From: Aphanomyces cochlioides
Taxonomy: Eukaryota > Oomycota > Saprolegniomycetes > Saprolegniales > Verrucalvaceae
Assembly: GCA_019828595.1 (NCBI GenBank)
Contig: JAHQRK010000009.1
Location: 2,294,001-2,358,000, forward strand
Direction of reading: 5' to 3'
Length of the DNA stretch: 64,000 bases
Each line of letters opens with the position of its first letter. The stretch's first letter is position 1. This document shows, one piece after another, positions 44,299-53,865 of the stretch. A program made the translations under genes and the position numbers. Under the pieces are notes generated by a model that was given only the letters and a program-made list of their open reading frames with translations, did not search any database and was not told the DNA's origin.

Positions 44299-44829
44299 GG
44301 TGTATGCCGGATCGAAAATATCGAGCGAGCGTTAGATGTGGTGCGTCGGTTGAAACCTTAATGATCTTCAACGGTTATCGACTTACACAGTACCTGTGAT
44401 GATTCCATTCTGAAAACCTCTAAAATTTAATATCCAAAATCGATTTGGTATTTGTTTATAGGAGTTATCATGTTGCAAGATTGAAATTGACATCAACTCA
44501 TCCATGCAATGTAGAATATTAACAAGGGAATTGGTTTTCGCAGTGTTTGAAGAGTACGGCTTTGTGGAGGTGCAAAATTCCTGTTTCTCTTTGAAATTCG
44601 CAAGTGATTTGACATATATTTGCCAAAGATATTGCAAAATAACACTTCGATGTTGTCGTGAACTGTCAGTATTGATTTGACTTATATCTTGAAAATATTA
44701 TAGTATACTTTAAGACAGTTTAAAATCGACTCAGTTGATTTGACCAATCAACTCCTTAGTCCAAATTTGACGGAAAAGGATAATTATACACATCTCTGTG
44801 TCTTAGATCACTTTATCTGTTGTGATCAA

Positions 44830-44937
44830 GAAGTAAATATTTGATATTGAGGTCTAATCAACAGTCAATTGAGACACATACAGGAAGTAAATATTTGATA
44901 TTGAGGTCTAATCAACAGTCAATTGAGACACACACTG
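44830..44937. repeat. Tandem duplication of a 54-bp unit
   Basis: The unit at 44830-44883 repeats from 44884 with a near-perfect match for about 50 bases (core GTAAATATTTGATATTGAGG). Confidence 0.9.
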
Positions 44938-45111
44938 TACTCTGCACTCTGGTTGCAACAATCACACGTGTTAACACGTGCGTGTAAATGCCAAAGTGCC
45001 GATTTCCTCCACCCAACTGCCAGTCGTCTCTCATCGAGAGTGATATCAATTGAAGACCGCTTACGCTTTGGCGCAGTCTCCTGCGGACTAACAAATACTA
45101 CGTGGTATGTA

Positions 45112-46283
45112 CAATGCGGTCGCAAAGTATGGACGCATATATGAAATCGATCGTCGCTTGCAGCCATTTCATGGCTATGCGATGTCCTTTCGACAAGACC
45201 TATAGACTTATACGGCACATTGAATGAGCTAGAGGTGGTTTGCGTTGGGCTTCATTGGAGGAAGATATCCTCACTTTTTGAAAATGACACTGTACACAAA
45301 GTATGGACGCATTGCCTATAATAAGGGTTTTGATGCCGTAGATAATCTCTAATCAGGCTTAAATTAGGATAATCTTAAAGTGCATTCATTGGTGGATAGA
45401 ACAAAGTGTCTGGATGGCTCAGAGGCGAATTTGAGCATGCCAGCGGGACCCAGATTGACGGAGCGCGAGCTTGGGGCAGTATATGCCCTCCATGATGAAG
45501 GGAAATCCAACCAGGCTATTGCAAAGTCTCTCAAGCGAAGCGAAAAGGCTGTACGAACAGCTCTCCGCAATCGAAATGTCGTGAAGACTAACGAAAACAT
45601 CGGAAGACCCACCATTTTGGATGACGCAATTGTGCGTCGGATCTCTTCGGCTTGCCTGTGTCAAGCACCTGTCAAGGTGAAAGATCGTTGAAGACTTAAA
45701 ATTTAAAGCCAAAAGAACAACGGTCATCAAGGTGCTCCGTGCGTCCAAATACGCAAAGTACATCAAGCGAAAACCCACTCCACACCTGACCAAGGACCAG
45801 AAGAAAAATCGTATCGACTTTGCCAAGCGATACCTATAGAAACCAACGTTTTGGAAGCAAGTCGTCTTTTCAGACGAGGAAAAGTTCAATTTGGACGGCA
45901 CCGATGGTTGCCAGTATTGTCAATTTGACTCTCGAGCAAGTTTGATCCAACAAATACAAAAAAGATGGGATCAAAGTGGCATGTCATACCTCCAACGTCT
46001 TGTTAATGACATGCCAACACGTATTGCTGAAGTTGTCCTCAAGAAAGGTGCTAGGATTGATCGCTAAGACATGATAATTCATGTGCGTCCATGCTTTGTG
46101 TACAGTGTCATTTGTAAATAGTCAGCATATCTTTCTCCAATAAGCCCCAACTCAAACCACATATTGCGCATATAATGTGTCGTCTAAGTGTAAAAGGCTT
46201 GTGAAGAGGACATTGCGCGGCCATGAAACGTCTGCACGCAACGATCGATTTCATATATGCGTCCATACTTTGCGACCGTACTG
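45112..46283. mobile_element. Tc1-like element with about 200-bp inverted repeats (IR/DR type)
   Basis: Ends read CAATGCGGTCGCAAAGTATG (left) and CAGTACGGTCGCAAAGTATG (right, inward), with TA on both sides (45110-45111 and 46284-46285). Each arm is about 200 bp and holds a second copy of the motif CACAAAGTATGGACGCA at its inner end (45293-45311; in inverse near 46085). Paired binding-site repeats inside long arms are the IR/DR layout of Tc1-type elements. The arms diverge by roughly a quarter of positions. The interior holds a broken transposase. Confidence 0.85.
45437..46068 (+). pseudogene. Tc1-like transposase, shortened
   Basis: It starts MPAGPRLTERELGAVYALHD with a helix-turn-helix (SNQAIAKSLKRSEKAVRTAL) and a GRP motif (NIGRPTILDD). 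Frame shifts and a TAG near 45837 interrupt KRKPTPHLTKDQKKNRIDF. The first catalytic Asp is in VVFSDEEKFNLDGTDG. The rest of the core, including the second Asp and the last acidic residue, is deleted. It lies inside the 45112-46283 element. Confidence 0.8.
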
Positions 46284-46554
46284 TACTAGTAAGTCATTTT
46301 CTGAATTGGGGTCTAAAAGTAGATATTTATTAGATATTTATATCCTGCAAAAATGTATATTTGTTCTTACCCATGATAAACTATATTTTGTTTCCACAAT
46401 TGAACTGTTAAAATTTATATTTTCAAGGATAAAGAGATCCACAGGCGCAGGCACACAAAAAACCAAAGGGCACAAGTAGCAAAGCAGCACAGAGTAGAGC
46501 AGAATAAACCTCGCAAACTCGACTTCTGTACGACAGCTCTGTAGGCATCATGTG

Positions 46555-46837
46555 AATAATCCGAAAGAAAGCTGAATAATCAGATAGGTGTATCAAAAGT
46601 CAGAAACACACGTGCCTATCGGGGTGTCCTCAGGGGTTCACCGGTGGGGTGAGGGTCAGGCATTGCAAAAGAAAACCTGGACGAAGCTTGCAAGACGTGT
46701 AAACGTTAAGTGCGCGAAGCGCACTTAACATACTTCTATACATAATTCAAGTCTAAAATAGTCATCCCATGTGGCATGAGACACGCTTCTGACTTTTGAT
46801 ACACTTATCTGACTTTTCAGCTTTCTTTCGGATTCTC
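46555..46837. mobile_element. Foldback/MITE-like element with 51-bp inverted ends
   Basis: 46555-46605 and 46787-46837 are inverted copies with few mismatches (core TCCGAAAGAAAGCTGA and TGTATCAAAAGTCAGAA). In the middle lies a perfect 11-bp hairpin (46705-46715 with 46719-46729, loop GAA). No coding capacity; no clear target duplication. Confidence 0.7.
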
Positions 46838-46839
46838 TG

Positions 46840-47785
46840 ATAGTTGCCAGCTCTGTAAGCTCGATTATCGTAAAGTTAGATTATTGCTTTAAGCAACCTA
46901 TCACAACCTCCAGTGCAATCACAAACAGTGAATTCAACGAGAACAGCTCTACTCAGCAGCTTACGGGTGCACCAAAAACCAAATGAGATCAGATGGCTGT
47001 GCTGACTCCTGCTAAAAAAACATAGCTATTTTAATAATTAGTTCAATAGTTATTTAGTCCGACTATTACTTGTATAAAGTAAATTATATGGAATAGTAAA
47101 CTTATTTCGATTAAGTTAACTATTTAATCTTGACAACACTTGATAAAGTAAATTTTGAATTTAATTAAGCGAGTGGGACAGACAAGATGACAACAGGACA
47201 ACTTCCCGACAAGCACCACCCAAATCTTCACCCTGACGCAGTCATGAGACTGCGAACTGGGAATTCGAATCCATGAGTCGATGTGGTGAGATATCCTTTG
47301 CGTCCAGTGTCGCGCCAGTTGCTTCTCGGGTGATTCTCCGACAAACTCAGTGACGAGTTCAACGACTGCGAGACTTGGAGTCATCACGTGGCTTCTCCAT
47401 CTACTGGTAGAATCTTGAGCGAGATCGTAAAATTCGTATCCAACTCGTTGTACAGCCCCTCAGGCGCATCCAGCTCGTTGTGGCACAAACCCTTCGCAGC
47501 CTTGCTGAAATCTCATTTCGTCACGCATCGTAAAAGATGCAGACGACTGGACATGCGCTCGTCGCGTCCTCTGCCGCTGCTGGACTGCTGGTCGTCCCAC
47601 AGCCGAGAATTAATATGCAGGCTGCTCGCCACTATTAAATGGAATAAAATTAATGAATATTGATTCATTTTCATATTAATAATTTTATAATTTATTTTCT
47701 ACTTTAGAATTAAATTCGGCCAATCAAATGCAATTGAAGTTGAACTGCAAATTTCGGGCATCTTTATTTTGAAATTGCACCAAGA
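46840..47785. other. Intergenic region before the second hydrolase cluster
   Basis: No supported gene. A/T-rich at 47020-47160 and 47640-47720. A CCAATCAAATG box lies about 70 bp upstream of the next ATG. Confidence 0.4.
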
Positions 47786-48990
47786 ATGCTTGAATCGCTC
47801 TTGACTGTCTCGGCCATCGACATTGCAGGTCGCGCCGCACTCCTCTTCCTGTCATTTCAAGCAGCATGGAAGCTTTCGTCGTGGGCAGATCCAAGAAATG
47901 AGTTCCACCGCACGAAAGAAAACTCGTTTGACCCGCATTCGGCAGCAGGATATCGTCAGTATAGATTCAATGCGGATCGTAAGCTCTGGCTTCGCACAAG
48001 ATGGTGGCTCCCCCCTGCCAATACAGAATGGAAAGGTGTCGTCTTCATCGTTCATGGATACAATGAACACATTGAGCGATATCACTACTGCGGTACCAAG
48101 CTCGCCGAGAATGGCTACGCCGTCTTTGGCATTGACCACCAAGTAAGAAGCGACAAAGTCTATGCCTGTACTCAAGCAAATATGTGTAGGGCCACGGATT
48201 GAGTGAAGGTGAACGCTTGTATGTTGAGCGATTCGAGCATTACGAACAAGATTACATTGAGTTCGTTCGCGACACCCTCGCCTTGACAAGCGACTCGGCT
48301 CACGTCAAAGAATCGATGATGCACTTTCCCGACGGACTCAAGCTGGCTTCGCTTCCTCGTTTCCTTCTAGGCCATTCCATGGGCAGCCTGATCTCGCTTC
48401 AGCTCATCCATGTACAATATACTCACACTCCACAATGTATCTTACTCCACCTTGTAGAACCACTCAGATCTTCAATGGAATGGAGCAATCATGTGTTCAG
48501 GAGCATTCCAAGTCGATCCAAAAGCTATTTCGCCGATCGAGATGGTCCTTTCATCCATATTGAGTGTTGTCTTGCCGAAATTCCGCCCTCCGAATCCAAG
48601 CTTGTCGGTTGTCAAGGATCGAAGCGAGCATGAACGATCACTCCGCGATTCTTTCAATTACAAGACAGGTACAGCTTTGTGGTTGCCTGCTGAGCCATCT
48701 GACACTTCATAGGTCCAACTATGCGCTGGGCTGGTGAATTCATTGAAGCCATGAAGCGCGCCCCAGCCCTCATGCCTTCGATCCACACCCCGCTTTTGAT
48801 CTTCCACGGCGAAAACGACGCTGTCACACCTCTTGCTGGAAGCAAGACTCTGTACGAGAAAGCTTCGAGCTCCGTCAAGGAACTTCGCTTGATGCCCAAC
48901 ATGTTCCACGAGCTTATTCACGACTCGTGTCGCGATGACATGCTGGATGACATCATTGCTTGGTGCAATCAACGGCGTGACATACTTTAG
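47786..48990 (+). CDS. Alpha/beta hydrolase, monoglyceride-lipase type
   Basis: Exons 47786-48142, 48190-48411, 48458-48668 and 48713-48990 give 355 residues; introns are 47, 46 and 44 bp in phases 0, 0 and 1. The N-terminal helix (SAIDIAGRAALLFLSFQAAW) could anchor it to a membrane. The HG motif is HGYNEHIERYHY; the catalytic triad is Ser182 (GHSMG), Asp299 (GENDAVTP) and His329 (MFHELIHD). The family cleaves monoacylglycerols and lysophospholipids; the exact substrate is inferred. It is closest to the pseudogene at 11396, sharing long nearly identical stretches (PKAISPIEMVLSSILSVVLP), and is a tandem relative of 50035. Confidence 0.9.
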
Positions 48991-50034
48991 ATTTATATTG
49001 GTCAATATTATTGGACTTGTAGCGAATTAGATCCATGAGATCCGAGCGATGATAAAATGGCGCACGATTGCAGCACATAAATTTATCCTCCTCCCGAAGT
49101 CAAAAGATGATTGCGATTGTACATTCCTCCTTCCTCTGTTTCTTCGGCATTACAGTATGGATTAGCCAGCGCTAAGTAGCGGGGGAAGAAATGACTTTGT
49201 CTGACTTCAATTGAGACCTTGTTCATTTTACAAAGTTCTTTCATGTTATCACCACGACCTTTCCAGTGTTGTGACAGTCGTCTCTTTCCATGCAGGCTAA
49301 GCTTCCTGTCTACACAGCCCCAGAAGTGTGTCTTTACATGCCTTGATCGTTGTCAGTGGTTGTGGATTGTGCGGAAACGACACTTGACAGTTGTGATTTC
49401 ACGTCAAATGCATTGTCGACAGACCGAATGTCTCACCCCAACTTCAAGGGCACCTTTCAGTCAACGTACTGAAAATCATGACACAGATATATTAATAATT
49501 TAACCAGTTTGAGCATTGTTGAGGCGATGCAGTCTTATCTCTACCCAGAATGGTAATTGCTAGGCGTCGATGTGGCCACCGAGGGGCGATATTCTTTCAT
49601 CTTACATTAAACTGTGGTATATATAAGCTCTCCAGACGCTCAAGGGAATAGCTAGTGTTATAGAGAGCCTCCCTACACTAAGAAGATTCCCCCCTGCTCA
49701 AGGTTTCAAATATCAACCGCACGCAACGGATGCAAGCTTCTCCTGGCTCGTCTATCCACCCAGGGATTCCAGAAGCCCCACAAACACCTGAAGCTTACAT
49801 CAGCATCCCTAAACGACGAAGACTACGTTCCTATCGATAACACGAAGTTTCAAGTCCTTTGACTTCCATACTGGGAATGTCCTAGCATGGTGAGATATTT
49901 AGCCCCAAATGGACTTTCTCTCTTCATTAAATTCTATTGATTCCAATATTTATTTTCATATTTTAATTCAATTTCAAACGATTTTCTATTTTCATTATTT
50001 ATTTTTTGTCATTTTTCATCATTTTTGAAACAGA
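48991..50034. other. Intergenic between two hydrolase genes
   Basis: No supported gene. The last 100 bp (49920-50030) are T-rich and probably hold the promoter of the next gene. Confidence 0.4.
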
Positions 50035-51231
50035 ATGTGGGGACTCGAAGCTCTTCTTCCGGCGTCACCGATTGACATCGCGGGCCGAGCGTCGCTCATC
50101 TATTTGACCATTCAAACGATCAAGAAGCTCTATGAATGGTCAAATCCAAAAAACGAACCCAGCCGTGCCATTACCCACGCGTATGATCCCCATGAAGCGC
50201 CAGGACACCGTCATTATCGATTCAGTGCGGACCGCAAACTTTGGCTGCGGACAAGATGGTGGCTTCCACCTGGCAATACACCGTGGAAATGCGTCATCTT
50301 TGTCGTTCACGGATACAATGAACATATCGAGAGGTATCATTATTGTGCGAGCAAGCTTGCACGCAGTGGATACGCCGTCTTTGGTATTGATCATCAAGTA
50401 CATCCATCGACACAAAAGGAAAGGATGAATATGACTATCTTCTCTAGGGTCATGGATTGAGCGAAGGCGAGCGCTTGTACGTCGAGCGGTTCGAGCACTA
50501 CGAACAAGATTTTATTGAGTTTGTTCGCGATACACTGGCGCTGACAAGCGAATCGGCTCACGTCCAGGAGTCCATGATGCATTTCCCAGAGGGACTTAAA
50601 TTGGCTTCGCTTCCTCGATTTCTTCTCGGTCATTCCATGGGAGGTCTTGTGTGCCTCCGCATGATTCATGTATGTTCCTTGTGGGATATCCCTGTTTAAT
50701 TTGCGTAGAAATATCCCGACGTGAGCTGGAATGGCGCTATCATGTGTTCTGGGGCGTTTACTCTCGACCCAAAGTCGATCACACCCACGGACGACTTTTT
50801 CTCATCGATCTTAAGCGTCATACTTCCCAAAGCTCGACCACCAAATCCAAGCATCAAAGTTGTCACGGATCCTCGAGAGCAAGAACGTTCCGAACGTGAC
50901 TCGTTCAATTACAAGACAGGTATGCTCACCAGTTCGAAAGAATGAAGCGTTCATATACCTAGGGCCGACAATGCGTTGGTTGGGTGAATTCATTGCTGCA
51001 GTCAAAGCTGCGGCGCAAATCATGCCGTCGATCAAGATACCTTTGTTGATATTCCACGGGGAATTGGATGTGTTGACATGTCCTGCTGGGAGCGCAATGC
51101 TGTATGACCGAGCTTCAAGTCCTGTCAAAGAAATGCATCTGGTCCCAAATGTCTACCACGAACTCCTCCATGACATTTGCCGCGACGACATCCTCGATCA
51201 AATAGTTGCATGGTGTGCTAAACAAGCTTAA
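50035..51231 (+). CDS. Alpha/beta hydrolase, monoglyceride-lipase type
   Basis: Exons 50035-50397, 50448-50669, 50709-50919 and 50963-51231 give 354 residues with introns of 50, 39 and 43 bp at the same positions and phases as in the paralogue. It keeps HGYNEHIERYHY, GHSMGGL (Ser184), HGELDVLTCP and YHELLHDICRDD, so the Ser-Asp-His triad is complete. The N-terminus is a hydrophobic helix (SPIDIAGRASLIYLTIQTI). Its TAA overlaps the TAA of the convergent acetyltransferase gene in a shared TTAA. Confidence 0.9.
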
Positions 51232-51584
51232 TTTTGTTTCAAATATGTGTCTCGGATGTATGAGCAGGTCGGTTTCACATCGTACGCGTTAGTCTTTGCA
51301 AACGCAAACGCTTCGTCACATAATAGCCTTGCAATTCCTTGTCCTCTTCCTGCGGGATCGACAAACGTGCGGTGCATGTCCATCGTGCGACCCTTCACAA
51401 ATGTCAAGTGCTGCTGAGAAAATAGTGGTTCTACCTCGATCGAGTACTCTAAAAAGCCCAAAAGTGTCGTCGGTTGTCCTTGAGTCCTTTCTCCTTCGCA
51501 AGTAAACTGCATTCTCTCTGGAATGTGCCGCACGCGCTTGTTGGAAGTCGTCGAGGTTGTCGCGTACCGCAAAAAGCGCTGCAT
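51228..51584 (-). CDS. Small GNAT acetyltransferase, NATD1-like
   Basis: 118 residues from the ATG at 51584; the open frame upstream to 51623 has no ATG. The N-terminus (MQRFLRYATTSTTSNKRVRH) is basic and Ser/Thr-rich, like a mitochondrial presequence. The rest matches the small one-domain family of NATD1/YjdJ type: a beta strand TFVKGRTMDMHRTFV, the acetyl-CoA loop GRGQGIARLL, and the typical end CSYIRDTY. The substrate is unknown in this family. It converges on the hydrolase gene and overlaps it by four bases. Confidence 0.75.
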   Translation of the reverse strand: MQRFLRYATTSTTSNKRVRHIPERMQFTCEGERTQGQPTTLLGFLEYSIEVEPLFSQQHLTFVKGRTMDMHRTFVDPAGRGQGIARLLCDEAFAFAKTNAYDVKPTCSYIRDTYLKQN

Positions 51585-51640
51585 CTTCTCACTCTGGCAG
51601 AAAAATCGAAAGTGTAGCGTCAACTTGAAGTACAGTATGA

Positions 51641-51668
51641 TTATCCGGATGAAAATCTTTATCCGGAA
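51641..51668. promoter_or_regulatory. Paired TATCCGGA motif upstream of the acetyltransferase
   Basis: TTATCCGGAT and TTTATCCGGA are about 9 bp apart, 57-84 bp before the ATG at 51584. The same motif pair and distance occur upstream of the 21386 model. Confidence 0.4.
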
Positions 51669-52016
51669 AATGTGATTTCACAAAAACTTATCTGGAAGAA
51701 ATATAGAAAATCACAGCTCCTTTGTAAATTAATATAGCCTTCCAAGGATGCAGTAAATGGCACTCAAGAGGACAACTCGTCATGGGGGTCTTCAAACTCT
51801 TTTCAGACCTTGCAAAGATCAGTAAGTGATAGAATATTAAGCCCTTGGTGCTACTGAGAGCCAACATGAAAATTCTACACTCGTAAGTTCAAAAATCTTC
51901 TCCGGGGGGGGAACTTTCAAGGGTCGTGGGGATATCCTTATATATTCTGGACTTGTACTATTGAAACCTTTAGGCTTATAATTTCACGAGCATGTTTCTT
52001 CCCGAAGAAGACTAAG

Positions 52017-52253
52017 ATGACTGATAGTCGTGGTAGGATTACTCTGTTGCTTCGAGGGCATTTAAGATACGCCCCCGGACCTGGTATACTCCAGACTCAG
52101 TCATTGAACGAATGTTTTCTCGAACTGGGTTTTGAGATAGCGATGACACATACTTGGATCTCTCGTCATCTGGGCAGTACATGCAAGTTCTATCTAAGGG
52201 AGGTGCGGGCTGAAAGCTCCAGAACCTACTATACTTTATCTCAATATAAATAA
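52017..52253 (+). CDS. Small ORF of uncertain status
   Basis: 78 codons from an ATG. It has RGHLRYAPGPG early and THTWISRHLG later. A RGHxR...HTW pattern is known from a group of glycosyltransferase-like hypothetical proteins in algae and large viruses, but the match here is too short to rely on. It may be a fragment or chance ORF. Confidence 0.25.
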   Translation: MTDSRGRITLLLRGHLRYAPGPGILQTQSLNECFLELGFEIAMTHTWISRHLGSTCKFYLREVRAESSRTYYTLSQYK

Positions 52254-52394
52254 TTACCTCGATTTAAGGACATACTATATAAATACGCGATTGGTAAAGT
52301 CAAAATACCTGAGTTTAGTGATTATGTTCTTACTATTAATAGTATTCCATTGTTATTGGCTGAAGATGCAACAAAATCGCAATTAGTGTTGAAA

Positions 52395-53339
52395 ATGTCA
52401 TTTTGGGCATTGATCCTTCTGACAGCATGCGCCGTCGTGGGCGGCGAGACCGTTTGCTCCGTGGAAACGTGCTCTCCTCATACAATTACGCTCTACAATC
52501 GGATTAAAATGCCTCTAGTTGGGATGGGACTCGCGGGAATGCGCGGTGACTTGACAAAGCAGAGCGTGCGGATGCATGTCGAACTCGGGTTTCGCTTCTT
52601 TGACGGCGCGCAAGCCAAGGAATGGTACGACGATGTATCCGCAGGAGACGCTCTCCAAAGACTCATTCAAGACGGCCAGGTCCAACGAAATGATGTTTTT
52701 ATATCGAGCAAAGTACATCCTGGGTTTCTCAGCGATGTCCCGGCTGCCGTGCAAGAAATGCTCCAGTCGTGGCACACGGATGTGATGGATCTTGTCCTTT
52801 TGCACTACCCTGTTTGTTTTTCGGGCATCCGCGATTGTCAAAACAAGCCCACGGGAGATTGGCGAGAAGCATGGCGAGCACTTGAGGCGCTTGTGGATGC
52901 TGGAACTATTCGTGCCATCGGCGTCTCGAACTTTGACTTGGCTCAGCTCGAAGCTTTGTGGTTCATGGCTCGAATCCAGCCCCATGTTGTTCAAATGTGG
53001 ATCGACCCGTTCCACCAAGCACGAGCTGAAGTGGCGTTCTCCAAAGCCCATGGAGCTGCAGTCTTCAGTTATTCGTCACTGGGAACGCAATGGGAGTCGA
53101 TTGTCGGACGCAATGTCGTCTGGGAGAATGCGGTGTTGGCGACTATTGCAAAGAAGCACGACTCGTCAATTCCAGCGATCGTGTTGTCGTATTTCATTCA
53201 GCAGCAGATTGGAGTCGTCCCACGAAGTACATCACTGCATCACGTGGCCGACAATGCCAAGCTCTTGGCCCAAGTCGTCCCTCTGGATGAGCGCGACATC
53301 GCTTCCATCGATGACCTAGATGGCTTCTACGACAACTGA
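52395..53339 (+). CDS. Secreted or ER-targeted aldo/keto reductase
   Basis: 314 residues from the ATG at 52395, which begins a signal peptide (MSFWALILLTACAVVGG). The AKR barrel follows: MPLVGMGLAG, the Asp of RFFDGAQAKEWY, Lys in ISSKVHPG, His in LVLLHYP, then AIGVSNFD and, near the end, GVVPRSTS, the NADP-binding Lys/Arg-Ser stretch. The Asp-to-Tyr spacing is wider than in classic AKRs (DGAQAKEWY instead of D-x4-Y), a form seen in some stramenopile relatives. It probably reduces carbonyl compounds with NADPH. The signal peptide is unusual for this normally cytosolic enzyme family. Confidence 0.85.
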   Translation: MSFWALILLTACAVVGGETVCSVETCSPHTITLYNRIKMPLVGMGLAGMRGDLTKQSVRMHVELGFRFFDGAQAKEWYDDVSAGDALQRLIQDGQVQRNDVFISSKVHPGFLSDVPAAVQEMLQSWHTDVMDLVLLHYPVCFSGIRDCQNKPTGDWREAWRALEALVDAGTIRAIGVSNFDLAQLEALWFMARIQPHVVQMWIDPFHQARAEVAFSKAHGAAVFSYSSLGTQWESIVGRNVVWENAVLATIAKKHDSSIPAIVLSYFIQQQIGVVPRSTSLHHVADNAKLLAQVVPLDERDIASIDDLDGFYDN

Positions 53340-53843
53340 CGACGTTTATGATTGGGATAACGTGATTGTGTCCGTCGCAGCAATCGTTCTACATCTCCTT
53401 TGACTGCGGCAATGTTTCCGGATGTCGATTGATTTGACACTGTGGAAAACCCCAAAAGAGACATGCTCCACTTGAATAGATCTGCACCCTGTCATGCCAC
53501 ACACGCATAGAAGACGCTATGCAACGAGCTAGGATGCGCATGTGACTCCTTTTTCCACTGCCTGTGTGTTTGCTTCATGCTCGGACACTCCAGAACTAAG
53601 CGGCATCGTTGATCCTGATGTGAACTTGAGACGATATGGCCTCTCGACTTGTCCGAGTTAGTGTTCGAATTCGTTTGGACTATAGCGTTGTTCACTCGCG
53701 CTAACGACTGTATGAGTTGCGCGCAACGGACGAGCCTGGTGGTGCTCTGACGGGGATGCTACTGGAACGGGAGATGCATCAAGCAGTGATGTGGTAGCGA
53801 GTCCATTTTCAATTCCCAGAAACCTCCGAATATTTATATTTTA
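53340..53843. other. Intergenic
   Basis: No gene or repeat recognised between the reductase and the left end of the Harbinger element. Confidence 0.4.
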
Positions 53844-53865
53844 TGGCCCGTCTGGATGCCAAATA

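Noticed and set aside
47225..47300. Possible tRNA T-arm (GGGAATTCGAATCC)
   Set aside because: No acceptor or D-arm pairing could be built around it.
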